In this document: positions 32,123 through 42,559 of the stretch, in pieces
Position numbering within the stretch: the first letter of the stretch is position 1
Layout: every line of letters begins with the position of its first letter
Assembly: GCF_000372725.1 (NCBI RefSeq)
Contig: NW_005196756.1
Span: 328,719 to 392,718, forward strand
From: Emiliania huxleyi CCMP1516
Taxonomy: Eukaryota; Haptophyta; Isochrysidales; Noelaerhabdaceae
DNA: 64,000 nt
Direction: 5' to 3'
Notes under the pieces: model-generated
Seen by the model: the letters and a program-made list of their open reading frames with translations, nothing else
Databases searched by the model: none
What the model was told of the DNA's origin: nothing
Program-made: the position numbers and the translations under genes

Positions 32123-32369
32123 TCAGCCGCGATGGGCCGGTTCCGCCGCGTAGTCGAGCAGCAGGGGCTCTGGCACAGTTTTGTCGACAAACTGGTCGAG
32201 CCAAAAATTGGCGAGGAAGCGGCACCGGCGGCACTCCGGGACGAATCCAGACTGATCACATTGTTCGGCACCGCGGCGGCGAGCCGCCGCGAGCCCACAG
32301 GAGAGCTGGGCGCCGCGGCACCAGACCGCGCCGCCAGCGAGGCGAGAGCTGCAGCCGACCGGCCGTGAC
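32123..32369 (-). CDS. Small Cys-rich hypothetical protein, weak
   Basis: An 81-82 residue frame from an ATG at about 32369. It begins MSRPVGCSSRLAGG, has Cys at several sites (GFVPECRRCRFLANFWLDQF) and ends AEPAHRG. A copy of the pyrimidine-tailed repeat lies about 80 bp upstream in sense orientation, as for three other genes here. The overlapping plus-strand frame at 32033-32368 is the alternative. No family recognised. Confidence 0.25.
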
Positions 32370-32448
32370 ATGGCAGTTGCAACGGCGGGTGGGGGGTTCT
32401 CGAGGTCCGCTAAGCTAAGTGCTCCAAAACTCCAAGTGCGCCAACTCA

Positions 32449-32482
32449 GTGGGGGCGGCACGCCGCCGCCACACAGTGTCGT
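32449..32482 (-). repeat. Short pyrimidine-tailed dispersed repeat, copy 3 (partial)
   Basis: On the minus strand, CACTGTGTGGCGGCGGCGTG followed by CCGCC. Only the GC-rich half is present. Confidence 0.6.
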
Positions 32483-32965
32483 GCGAGAGAAAATCTTTTG
32501 CGCGTGAGGAATTCCCGCTGTGTCGGCTTTAGTTCGCTCAAAACAATCCGCGAAGTACAGCATTCAAACTATCCTGCTCCCTCCGCCGGTACTCCACCCA
32601 AAACGTGCATGCATACGCAAAACGTACCACATGCGAACTCGCCGCTCGTTCTGCGCGTCGGCTGCGACCTGGGCACGCTCCTCGCGCGCCGTCAACCTCC
32701 CCCCCGTCGTTTCCCCCACTGCCAGGTCCCGCTGCATGCCGCTGCAGGCCGGCTGCACGCCCCGCTGCTGCCCCGTCCCTCGGCCCCGCTGCGTGCCCCG
32801 CTGCTGCCCCGTCCCTCGCCTCGCCTCCTCGCCTCGCCTCAGACTGCCGCCCTCAAGCGGGCTGCCGCAGCACGGCGTGCATGAGGCCGAGCTCCGCCCC
32901 CGCGCGCTGTGGTCGAGAGAGAATTTTATTTGTTGCACACAGAGCAAAACCAGCCCGAGGTTCCC

Positions 32966-33030
32966 TGTGTGGTGGCGGCGTGCCGTCCTCCCATCCCTCC
33001 ATTGGGTTGTCTTTTTTCTTTCTTTCTTTC
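32966..33030 (+). repeat. Short pyrimidine-tailed dispersed repeat, copy 4
   Basis: CCCTGTGTGGTGGCGGCGTG, CCGTCCTCCCATCCCTCC, ATTGGGTTGTC and a TTTCTTTCTTTC tail: the fullest copy. Confidence 0.85.
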
Positions 33031-33526
33031 AGCCCGAGGTTGCTCGGGTGTCGGGATTCTGGCCTTTTCTGGGTCACGTAGCCACCTCGCCTCCTTGGTG
33101 CGAGTGGCTGCCAGTTCGACTCTGGGGAGGATCGAACCATCAACACTAGCCCTAGCCCTGGGGGGTGCTCTCTAGCCCGCAACCCGATGCCGATCATCTG
33201 GCCCGCTGGGTGCGCTTCTTAGCTCCCCGGCCCTGGATGTGAGGTTGATGACTGCACTCCAAGTGCTCCAAGTGCTTGCTGCACACCACAGGCGTCGTTG
33301 GCGCACCTACTGACTGAGCGGCAGCTGCGCTGGAAACAAGGAAGAGGCGCATTACTTCATGCGGAAGCTTGACAAACACACGGAAGAAGACAAGAAGAGA
33401 GAGTAAAAAAGAAGACACACGGCCAAGGGCGACAGCAAGAGTCGAACGGGTGGCGCCTGATTCAAAAGACACAGCCACATCCCTGAGACGCGCGAGAGCA
33501 GCCTCCTTAAGGTCCCTCCGGGCCAG

Positions 33527-33873
33527 TTGGGGGGGGCAAACCCTGCCCGCCCCCTAGAACCCCGGGTAAGGCCCAGGTGTGGCCTAGGGCATCAGAAGGG
33601 ACCAAGAGGAGTCCAGTCTGAGCCATAGAGCCCATGTCTTTGCCCCCAAAGGTCGCGTTCAAACGCCCGGAACGGCCGTCTCAGTGGTGTCCGGCCGGCG
33701 CGATCACCGAGCTGTGACGCTCAGGGAAGCCTGATGAGGTGCTGGTTTCTTTGCCCAGGCCTGGCCTACGACCCATGCTGGATCAGCTGAGCAAGGTTTG
33801 GGGAGAATCCTATGTTGGGATCTTCAGATATTTTGACGGATGACCGAAAATGGGCAAAAACGGGGCCTTCAGC
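33527..33873 (-). repeat. Dispersed ~360-bp repeat, copy 2 (inverted relative to 26030-26395)
   Basis: Reverse complement of the 26030-26395 copy over nearly its full length, with scattered substitutions (for example GGATTCTC/GGGATTCTCC). It ends in GACGGATGACCGAAAATGGG. Confidence 0.88.
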
Positions 33874-33894
33874 CCTGACCCGCCCGACGGGGAC

Positions 33895-34010
33895 CCCATC
33901 ACCCTCGCCCAGGGATCTACAATGCTGTCTTAAGGTCCGACCTGTGGGCTCTGCCTGCGCTCGGCACCGGGCACCGCCTCGGTATACAAAATGCGCCTGC
34001 GCGGGCGGAC
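33895..34010 (+). repeat. Dispersed ~115-bp repeat, copy 1
   Basis: ACCCTCGCCCAGGGATCTAC, GCTGTCTTAAGGTCCGAC and GCCTCGGTATACAAAATGCG recur in the same order at about 36660-36760. Confidence 0.8.
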
Positions 34011-34342
34011 CCAAAGCCGATCACAGAACCTCTTTTTTCACAGCCTTGTTATTGAGAAGAAAATACATCGTATGGCGCTGTGCGCTGGTCTGTGAGAGGT
34101 TGAGGTGCGAGCCCTGGAGGCCCTGGTGATGGGGTGAGACTACCCGCGGGCCTAGATAGAAGGCCCTCGCGGCTCGCGCAGGGGGGGTGGGACATTGAGG
34201 CCGGTCATGAATGAGTGCGCGACACGCATGTTGCGAGCAGCGTTGTTGATGTTTTGCGCGTCGCCACAGACGGCGGCGTTCACAGCCTTGTTATTGAGAA
34301 GAAAATAGATCTACGTGTACGTCCTACATGGATGGCGCTGTG

Positions 34343-34662
34343 CGCTGGTCGAGCGACCCGGGGGATGCCCCGCGCGCCTGACCCAGGCGCGAGAAACGAA
34401 TCTGCGAGGCGTGGCCGCTTATGCGGCCCGATGGGGAGGAACGGGGCGAGCCCCCTCCAACCCACCCGCGCTAGGTCTCGGGTTTGTTTGTCGGGTTTGA
34501 TTGACGCATGGGGTCACTCCCGCGAAACTCGTGAACTAGCCGGGGCAGTCGGAGAAGGGGCAACTCCGTGCACTGACGGTCGGCCGTCAGAAACCACGCC
34601 TGCGTGGAGCGCGTCACACCAATCCTCGCTACCCAACGCGGCCAAAGGATATCCACCTCGAG
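34343..34662 (-). repeat. Right arm of the ~320-bp inverted repeat
   Basis: Complement of 31051-31376; it ends GGATATCCACCTCGAG. A 50-bp block CACAGCCTTGTTATTGAGAA is also repeated at about 34041 and 34279. Confidence 0.85.
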
Positions 34663-34800
34663 ACCAATCTCGTCGCCGGCGGCAGGCCCGCATGGCGCGC
34701 TGCTCGATGGCAGCCTGCTCAGTACGCCTTGGACAGTGACTTCTGCCTCGCTGCTCTTACTGCAGCCGCCTCCGGGGCCGGCGCCGGCCGCCTCGCCTCG

Positions 34801-35905
34801 CCAGTGCTGTCTACGCCTGCGACACGCATGTCGGCTCGCCGCCCGCGTCGCCCGCGGCGGGCCCGCATGGCGCGCCGCTCGTCGGGAGCGTTCCCAGCAG
34901 GCTGTGCAGGGCAGTCTGCCTCACTCAGGGCGCCGCCGCCGCTGCGCGGGGCCGCCACCGGCGCTGCTGCCGTGAACACTGCCGCCGTGTACGTCACCAT
35001 CGCCTCTCTTCGTCGCCGATCTCGCCGACGCCGCTCGCCGCTCGCCGCCGCCCTGCCCTGCCCTGCCCTGCCCTCGCACAAACAAACAAACACACACCCA
35101 CACACACACACACATACACACACACATACACACACACAACACACCCTGCCCCAACCTCGAGCGCCCTGCGCCCTCCCGCCCAACGCCCTGCGCCTCACGC
35201 CTCGCGTCCCACGCACGCCCCGCGCCCCGCGCCCCCTCACCTCGCGCCTCACGCCTCCCTCCCCACCCTCTCAGGCATTTCTCCTCCCTGCTGCTCGCCG
35301 ACTCCTCCTCCCCCCGCATGACCAACGACTACCCGTCCTTCGGCGACTCCTCCCCCCTTGGCGCCAGTGCTGTCTACGCCTGTGACACGCGTGTCGGCTC
35401 GCCGCCCGCGTCGCCCGCGGCGGGCCCGCATGGCTCGCCGCTCGTCGGGAGCGTTCCCAGCAGGCTGTGCAGGGCAGTCTGCCTCACTCAGGGCGCCGCC
35501 GCCGCTGCGCGGGGCCGCCACCGGCGCTGCTGCCGTGAACACTGCCGCCGTGTACGTCACCATCGCCTCTCTTCGTCGCCGATCTCGCCGACGCCGCTCG
35601 CCGCTCGCCGCCGCCCTGCCCTGCCCTGCCCTGCCCTCGCACAAACAAACACACACATACACATACACACACATACACACACACATACACACACACAACA
35701 CACCCTGCCCCAACCTCGAGCGCCCCGCGCCTCCCGCCTCACGCCCTGCGCCTCACGCCGCGCGTCCCACGCACGCCCCGCGCCCCGCGCCCCCTCACCT
35801 CGCGCCTCACGCCTCCCTCCCCACCCTCTCAGGCATTTCTCCTCCCTGCTGCTCGCCGACTCCTCCTCCCCCCGCATGACCAACGACTACCCGACCTTCG
35901 GCGAC
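34801..35905. repeat. ~560-bp tandem duplication with a repeated exon-like block
   Basis: The block starting CCAGTGCTGTCTACGCCTG (34801) recurs at 35364. The block CATTTCTCCTCCCTGCTGCT (about 35276) recurs at about 35834, an offset of 558-563 bp. Each copy contains a CACACA microsatellite and an AG-preceded segment that can read MTNDYP(S/T)FGDSS. After the second copy the frame continues to GTVALGRTGMIPAAHVYEGG, which resembles the end of an SH3 domain, and stops at 36035-36037. This may be a real plus-strand gene with duplicated exons; I could not build it. Confidence 0.6.
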
Positions 35906-36037
35906 TCCTCCCTCTTCGGCGCCAACGTCTACTACCGGGGGACCGTCGCCCTCGGGCGTACTGGAATGATCCCAGCGGCACACGTCTACGAGGGGGGGCT
36001 CCGAAAGGTCGGCATGCCTGGCATGTCGGGCGACTAG

Positions 36038-37288
36038 GCAGGTCATTGACCTCCCCCCCGCTTGTCCACCCGGCGTGAGGGGCGGGAGCGCAGCCATTCC
36101 AACGGCTGGGAAAATTTCTGAACGGCCGTGCATGCATCTGCATGCCGGCTTACTAAGAATGTCCCTCGCTCCTGCTCCTCTCTCGGAAGACGCGCGCCGG
36201 CCTGGGGGACTCGCTTGCGATCCCGCTCCAGCCAGAGGCCGCGTGAGGCGCGTGGGACGGTGTACGCTGGGGCTCGGCCCCAAGTGCACTGGCCTCGCGT
36301 CTCGTCTCTCGAGGGGAGGGCGGCTCGTAACTGAGGTTCGCCGTCAGAGACAGTCGTCCTCCCCTCCTCGGCCGGGCAACTAGGTCATTGAGGCCCCCCC
36401 CGGGGAAGAGACCGAACGGCCGGCCGACACTCTCGGCCATTCCAACGGCCAGGCCGCTCGCTTAAGGCTGATTGGCTAGACGAGCGGCCTACCTCCAATG
36501 GGGCTGTCTGGGAACGCGTGGATCCGGCCCGCCCCCCGGCGGGTTACGGTTTAGCGCTGACAGTCAGCCCCATGGGCAGTCTGGATCACGGGGGATGACA
36601 TCCTGCCTACCGGCACGCCGGGAGGAGGTGGGTGCTCCGCCGCCGGACCGCCCTCTCCACCACCCTCGCCCAGGGATCTACAACGCTGTCTTAAGGTCCG
36701 ACAGGTTCGGCACCGGGCACCGCCTCGGTATACAAAATGCGCCTGCGGGCGGACCCTCACAGATCACAGATCACCTCGAGAACCTCGAGAAGGCTGTGAA
36801 CACAGGCCAACTCGAGGAGGAAAGCTGTGTCTCAAGGCCCGCGCTTCGCCACAGTCACTGAGGGCTCCATGCAGCCACTGCACGCCTCCCCCACTGTCCT
36901 GCCACCCCACTGCCCCACCGCCCCATGTCGCCCGATCGACGCTCGGCGTTGAGCGGCGCAGCGGGGACGGACAACGCCGCCGACTTTTGCGCAAACGCTC
37001 CCCGGCCTTTGCATCTGCCGCCCGCCTTTCCCACTGCCGTCGCCGCCACCGCCAGCCCTCGGGATCACCCGCGCCTCATCCTTCTCCTGCTCTCAGCAGA
37101 CGTCTCCTTGCGCGCAGGTACCCTCCATCCGCAGGTCTCACTTCGCCGCGTCGCGCGCCCCGGCTCACTGCACGCACCCCTCACACGGCTGGCGGAGCCT
37201 GCGGCTCGCGCGACTAGCTCCCGCGCCGCCGCGCCATCCCGCGGCCCCACTCCAAACGCGCGGCGCGTCACCACAGGCCTGACGCCGA
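36038..37288. other. Repeat-rich intergenic region upstream of V-ATPase C
   Basis: Contains the second ~115-bp repeat copy (about 36660-36760) and two related GGTCATTGA(C/G)...CCATTCCAACGGC blocks (about 36043 and 36381). No convincing exon. Confidence 0.5.
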
Positions 37289-39047
37289 ATGGCGGATGAA
37301 AAGGACCTGGTCGCGATTGCCTTCAAGGCGGACAAGTCGCGCGAGTTCCTCGTCAACAAGCTCGCGGGACTCGCAGAGGTGAACGACTTCCCGGTGCCAG
37401 CGGACGCGCTGCGGGTGGGGACGCTGGACTCGCTCATGAGCTTGAGCGACGACATCTCAAAGATGGACGCCCTCGCAGAGGGCACCTGCTTCAAGCTCTT
37501 CCGGCAGCACGAAGACCTAAAGGGCGGAATCGCACCCTCCGTCATGGGGACTGACGTCATGACCTACGCGACCAAGCAGTGGGACTGGGACGAGGCAAAG
37601 TTTCAGCTCAAGACTCCGCTGCGCGAGCTCGCCGAGATGATCTCTGGCAAGATCGGTGGGCTGGAGGAGGAGCTCAAAGCCAAGGTTGCGGAGCTCAACG
37701 CCCTCAAGGGCTCCCTCCAGGCCTTTGAGCGGCGAGGGCAGGGCAACCTGATGGTGCGCGGGCTGGGCGACATTGTGCAGGAGGACGACATCCTCGACTC
37801 CGAGTACATGACGACGGTGATGGTGGTCATCCAAAAGTCGAGTATGAAGGAGTTTCTCCTCGAGTACGAGCGGCTGGCCGACTACGTCGTCCCTCTCTCC
37901 GCAAAGGCGATCTCCGAGGACTCAGAGTACGTCCTGTTCGGAGTCACGCTCTTCAAAAAGTGCCTCGACCAGTTCAAGACCTCCTGCCGCGAGAAGCGCT
38001 TCACCGTGCGCGAGTTTGAGTTCAATGCGGAGGTGCCTCCCCCACACACCCCATCCCCCCACACACCCTCACCATTACCACGCGCGCACACACACAACCA
38101 CAACCACAACCACAACCACAACCACGACCACAACCCACCCACCCCGTGCGCGACTGCCCTTTCCCTTCGCACGTGCACCGCCTCCCCCCCCCCCCCAACA
38201 TTTTTTTTTTTTTCCTTTNNNNNNNNNNNNNNNNNNNNNNNNNNNNNNNNNNNNNNNNNNNNNNNNNNNNNNNNNNNNNNNNNNNNNNNNNNNNNNNNNN
38301 NNNNNNNNNNNNNNNNNNCCCCCCCTGGCCCTTCTTTTTGCCGGGGGTTCTTTCCCTTTGTGCCCCCTGGGGGGCCCTCCCCTTGATTTTTGGGGGGGGG
38401 TTGCCCGCCGCCCCCCCTCGAGAAAAATCCCCCCTTGATGCCCCCCCCCCCCCCGCCCCCACACACACCGGGTAGGTGCGCCATCAACTACGCCGAGGGG
38501 CTGACCATGATGATGCACCTCAAGGCCACCTACAGCGAGATCAGCCGAGATCAGCCGAGATCAGCCGAGACCGGCCGAGATCCAAAGGAGCAGCACCAGC
38601 CACGGCAAGTGGTGCAGAGTGCACAGCGCGCCATCACCCTCGCGCACCCTCACCGCTCCGCCCAATCACCCATTGCCGCCGTATCGGACCCCTCCCCGCC
38701 CTCGCCGCCGCCGTCCGCGTCCTCGCCCCACCAGTGGCGCCGGCCGTCTGTGCATGCCTTGATGCCGTCTCGCGATGAATTAGGCGATCCGCGTGTTCAT
38801 CGAGTCGGTGCTGCGGTACGGCTTGACCAGCTACCGCGGCCAGGGCATGGCGCCCAACATGCAGGCCGTCATGCTCACGCCCGCCAAGGGCAAGATGGAT
38901 GCGCTGCGCAAGACGCTCGGCTCGCTCTTTGCAACCTCGGCTTCGCTCATGGACGAGGGCGGCGACGAGGTGGCCGTGCCGGGCGCGGCGGGCGAGTTCT
39001 ACCCCTACGTCTCGGTCTCGGTGAGCGTCTTCCCGCCCGTGCTCTAG
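37289..39047 (+). CDS. V-type H+-ATPase subunit C, interrupted by assembly gap
   Basis: Exon 1 (37289-38032, 248 codons) starts MADEKDLVAIAFKADKSREF and matches subunit C through SLMSLSDDISKMD, VQEDDILDSEYMTTVMV and the REKRFTVREFEFNAE end. Exon 2 (38476-38524) encodes CAINYAEGLTMMMHLK. Exon 3 (38784-39047) encodes AIRVFIESVLRYGL to EFYPYVS. Subunit C clamps V1 to V0 in the proton pump that acidifies vacuoles. Exon 1 ends in phase 0 but exon 2 needs two extra bases before it (the family has Trp before Cys), and about 20-30 family residues are absent. So one exon is missing, probably in or beside the N gap (38219-38318). Intron 38525-38783 is GC-AG with CGAGATCAGC units. A possible donor after PYVS leaves the last residues uncertain. 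Confidence 0.9.
38219..38318. other. Assembly gap (100 N)
   Basis: A fixed-length run of 100 N inside the V-ATPase C gene, between poly-C/poly-T rich flanks that are typical sequencing stops. Confidence 1.
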
Positions 39048-39405
39048 TGCTCGCGCCGCCGTGGACGGGCGGCAACGTGGCGCCGCCGTTGCAGTCCAGT
39101 GACCACCATACGATGCCGCGCTGTGTGCCCCGCGTTGCGCGCCCGCACCTTACCTCGTACACACACGCAGACGCGCGCGCTGTCCTCCGTTCTGCACATC
39201 TCACATGCATTGGCGCCTCGTGCGGTCGTAAGAAGGAAACGAGAAACAATGGACTTAGATCAAAAGTTTGCCGTTTTTTTGGGTGGGTGGGTGGGGGGGG
39301 GGGGGGCGAGGGTGGAGGGAGCAGGGAGGACGCGCGCGCGCGCCGCGCGCGCGCGACCATAAAGCCCAAACTAAACCGACCCTGGACCCTGCCCTCTGCC
39401 CACAC
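39048..39405. other. Space between convergent genes
   Basis: Holds a poly-G tract (about 39291-39306) and a CGCGCG run (about 39332-39355). No exon seen. Confidence 0.6.
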
Positions 39406-40549
39406 TCACCTCACGAGGGAAATCGCGGGCCCGGCTGTGCGGTGCACCAGCGGCGCGAAGCCCGCGAGCGCGGCACACCTGGCGTCGTTCAACGCTGCGA
39501 GGTGCAGCATGATCTCGCCGCCAGGCGGTGCCACCAGCGCGCGCATCTGGCGAGCCAAGCTGGCATACGCAGCCTGCCCGACCTGCTCCATCGCCGCCTC
39601 CGTTTGCGCAGCGGCGAGGTCGTTCAGCAGCTCAAGCGGCGGCGAGACGCGCAGCAGACGGCACAGCCTCCCGAGCCCCCGCCCCATCGGCAGCAGCGTC
39701 GGCTGCAGCGTCACTCCCCGCGCGTCGTGCCCCAAGTCTGCGATCAGCGCCGCGACGGCCGTCGCCTCGAACACCTGTCTCACGCCAGCAGGAGGTGAGT
39801 AGGCTTTGACCGGCGAGCAGCCCGTCTCAGAGGACGGGACTCGCCGGCTGGCAGACAATGCAGCTCGCTCCCTCCCGGAGCAACAGCCGCAGCTGCTCGA
39901 GGTCGGCCTATGGGCCAGAAGAGCCGGAGTCCCGCAGAGTGGAGGGGCGCTTCTCGCGAGGAGCCGAGCTACCTTACCCTTGCCGTACCGCACAAGATTC
40001 GGCTGCTCGCTCCTCTCAGGTGCGTCACCTCGGCTACGTCTCGGCTACATCTCGGCTACCCTCTCGGCTACAACTCACCGCGTAGTCGGCGGCCTCTCCC
40101 GCACTGCCGCGTGGGTAGCCGAGCACGCCCACCCGCACGGTGTGGCCGCGATGCCGCGCCAGGAGTCCGCTCACAAACCGCAGGAGCTCGAGACCACTCC
40201 CAAAGCTGCCGGCATCATGCTCGCTGAGTTCGCCGGGCGGCGGCGGCGGTCGCTCGCCCAGAGCAGGCATGAGCAGCAGGTCGCAGGCGCCGATTCGGTG
40301 GCAGGCGGCGACCACTGCAGCGGCGTGCGCCCGCGAGACGTCGCTCGCGAGGTGCAGCTGCAGTCGTAGGCCGTGGGCCCGGACGGCCGCCGCGAGCGCC
40401 TCAGCCGCGTCGGCCGCAGGAACGAAGCCGCTCAGGCTGATGAGACCCGGCCCAAAGGCTGCCATGTCGCCGAGCTGCTCGATCAGCTGTGCTGCACCCT
40501 CCGCCGAGCGCGGCACGAATAGCTCGAGCGAGAAGCGGTGCAGCGCCAT
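39406..40549 (-). CDS. Methylenetetrahydrofolate reductase-like FAD protein, 3 exons
   Basis: Exons 40079-40549, 39836-39907 and 39406-39774 join in phase to 303 aa, the size of a bacterial-type MetF catalytic barrel. Motifs in order: FSLELFVPRS start, GLISLSGF, LQLHLASDVSRAHAAAVV, ACDLLLMPALGERP, VRVGVLGYPRG, EQLRLLLREGASCIVCQP, VTLQPTLLPMGRGLGRLCRL, and a terminal helix with MEQVGQAAYASLARQM and IMLHLAALN. The family reduces 5,10-methylene-THF to 5-methyl-THF using FAD. Several positions differ from typical MTHFR (CQPASP where TQ-FF is usual), so a divergent paralogue is possible. No C-terminal AdoMet regulatory domain is present. Introns (39908-40078, 39775-39835) are GT-AG; the first carries CTCGGCTAC units. 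Confidence 0.75.
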
Positions 40550-40621
40550 GATGCGAGAGCTGTTGCGAGTGGGCACACCGCACGAAAAAAAAATTTGCAC
40601 GCGTTGCGCAGCTATGAACAG

Positions 40622-40748
40622 AAGCGAGTTCGCGCTGCGCTAGGCTCAGACGGTGAGTTCGCGCTGCGCTAGGCTCAGACGGCGAGTTCGCGCTGCGCTA
40701 GGCTCAGACGGCGAGTTCGCGCTGCCTGCGCTAGGCTCAGACCCGAGT
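40622..40748. repeat. 29-bp tandem repeat, four copies
   Basis: GCGAGTTCGCGCTGCGCTAG with GCTCAGACG is repeated about four times, just upstream of the MTHFR-like gene's ATG. Confidence 0.9.
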
Positions 40749-41058
40749 TCGCGCACACAAAAAACAAACTCGCACACACTGCTGGGGAGAGAGGCCCCGC
40801 CCGCCCAGGGTACCCTCCCCGAGGACCCATTGGGTTAGCTCTTTCGAGGACTCGCCGGGGCTCTGCTCCAAGAGACCTCGAGAGAGCGTGCGTGTGCCTC
40901 TACTCGCCAGCGCACACTGTGTAAGGCTACACTCATAAACGAATTTTACAACAAAACTCCGTCATAAAAAAAGACTTGGTACGCCTCAGCGGGCTCAGTC
41001 AGACCAGCACGCCCACCTCGCGAGCCGATCTTCTGGCTCGACGAGGGTCGAGGCTGCT

Positions 41059-41508
41059 GTGCGGGGCATTGGAGTGCATATACTTTTCCGGCAAACAAAA
41101 AGGAAAACAGAGGGTCCCCAGCACTTTGCGTTTCCGGAAATTTCCAGGGAAAACAGAGGGTGTTTGGTGCTCAATTCTGGAAACTCTCGAGTTTCCCTGA
41201 GTGAGTCTGAGAGCTGGTCTGGGGCAAAATCTGAGGCAAAATTGAGGAAATCGGCACGATACCCAGGCGGTCGCAGGGTATTTTCCAGGTATACCCGGGG
41301 GTTTCCAGGTATACCCGCAAAATACCCGGTATTTTGCCGATTTGGCTGATTTTGGGCCCAAACCAGCCTCAGACTCGGCTCAGAGCCCGGAAAATTTGAT
41401 GGTTTCCCCGGGAAAATAGAGAGGAAAAGAGAGGGTGCTGTAGAGAAAAAAGGAAAGGAAAAGAGACGGGGTGCGAGAGGAAAAGTATATTCAGCCTAAG
41501 CGGGGCAC
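41059..41508. mobile_element. MITE-like element with ~30-bp terminal inverted repeats
   Basis: 450 bp. The left end GTGCGGGGC...ATATACTTTTCC and the complement of the right end GTGCCCCGC...ATATACTTTTCC match at about 25 of 30 positions. The interior is AT-richer, with GGGAAAACAGAGGGT and AGGTATACCCG repeats and no coding capacity. I could not identify a target duplication, so the superfamily is open. Confidence 0.6.
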
Positions 41509-41547
41509 TCACTCGAGAGAAGCTTCCTTATCAGCTGGTCGGCCGCC

Positions 41548-42273
41548 ATGTGGGCCTCCGGGCCTGCTGCGGCGGCGCGGCCGGTTGAGGCCGGGCTCGG
41601 CCCGGCCCGCGACGGCTGGCCGCCGACGAGCGCGCTCGCGCTGCTCGTCAAGATGGCGGCGGTGGCGATTGCGGCGACAAAAGTTCAGGCGTACAGCGCT
41701 CAGGCGTCTGTCATCTGTCGTCTGTTGTCGCATTTCGCACACGCGCGCGCCGCGCGACCCGCGTCGCTCCGCGAGGGCATGAGCCTTCCGCGATTCGAAC
41801 CCGCAGCCAAAAGCTGCTCGCTCGAACCGCGGCCGACTCCGCCACCGCGGCCGCAGCTGCTGAGCTCTCCAGAAAACTGGTGCCTCATATGCTGCCTCCC
41901 TGCGGATGCTGCCGGCGAGCCTGGCGGTCCGCTGTACTACAAGGAAGTGCTGACTCGATTTCTACTTGAATTCTTCTACCCCCACGACTCGGAACGCGAA
42001 TGTGACAGGACCATCGGGTCCTTCAGCCTCCAAAGCGGGATCACCCGAGAGCAGCTGAGCCTGCCTCTGGCCTCGCCTCCCTCTCCTTCAGGCATTCGTG
42101 GCATCCTATGGGTCGTCCAGAGTATCGACCTCTGGCTTGTCAGCCGGTCACTTGATGACGACCATGAAGTACAGCGATCGCCACCTCGCTGGCCTCTCCG
42201 CAAGGCCTCCCGACCGCGTCGAACTCACGGCGCGGGCTCTCTCGGCTACGGGACCGGCCCCAGCTTCGGCTGA
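41548..42273 (+). CDS. Hypothetical protein, probably spliced
   Basis: ATG 41548 opens 241 codons. The most protein-like part is at about residues 105-175 (ENWCLICCLP...LYYKEVLTRFLLEFFYPHDS). A strong acceptor TCCTTCAG before 42094 suggests that the end is spliced into another frame (AFVASYGSSRVSTSG... to TGA at about 42280) rather than read through. No family recognised. The gene begins 40 bp after the MITE-like element. Confidence 0.4.
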   Translation: MWASGPAAAARPVEAGLGPARDGWPPTSALALLVKMAAVAIAATKVQAYSAQASVICRLLSHFAHARAARPASLREGMSLPRFEPAAKSCSLEPRPTPPPRPQLLSSPENWCLICCLPADAAGEPGGPLYYKEVLTRFLLEFFYPHDSERECDRTIGSFSLQSGITREQLSLPLASPPSPSGIRGILWVVQSIDLWLVSRSLDDDHEVQRSPPRWPLRKASRPRRTHGAGSLGYGTGPSFG

Positions 42274-42559
42274 GGGCTGACAAGCTGCCGAGCCCAAATC
42301 ACTGTGAGAGTCGTGATTTCTTGTTGGTTAATAAAAATCTCTCTCTCACTCGCGGGCCGATCTTCTGGCCCAGCGAGGCCGCTGCTGGGCACACGCCTCT
42401 TTCCTTACGGCGGAAGGAATTATTTGCAAGATCCTCGCTTCGGGCCGAGCAGCCGAAAAGTGAGAAAAGAGATCTCTGAAAAGTGATGAGATAAGGACCT
42501 CTGAAAAGTGAGAAAAAGGACCTCCAAAGTGGCGTGATAGGACTGCCCAGCACTCCGGG

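Noticed and set aside
33085-33125. A tRNA-derived SINE suggested by GCCAGTTCGACTCTGG
   Set aside because: Only a T-arm-like piece is present, and no A-box or second copy was seen.
37289-38386. Reading V-ATPase C straight through the N gap as one exon
   Set aside because: The frame leaves the family after FEFNAE at a GT donor and becomes low-complexity His/Pro before the gap.
41780-41850. A tRNA gene suggested by GGTTCGAATC on the minus strand
   Set aside because: No matching D-arm, anticodon stem or acceptor stem could be folded around this T-loop-like string.
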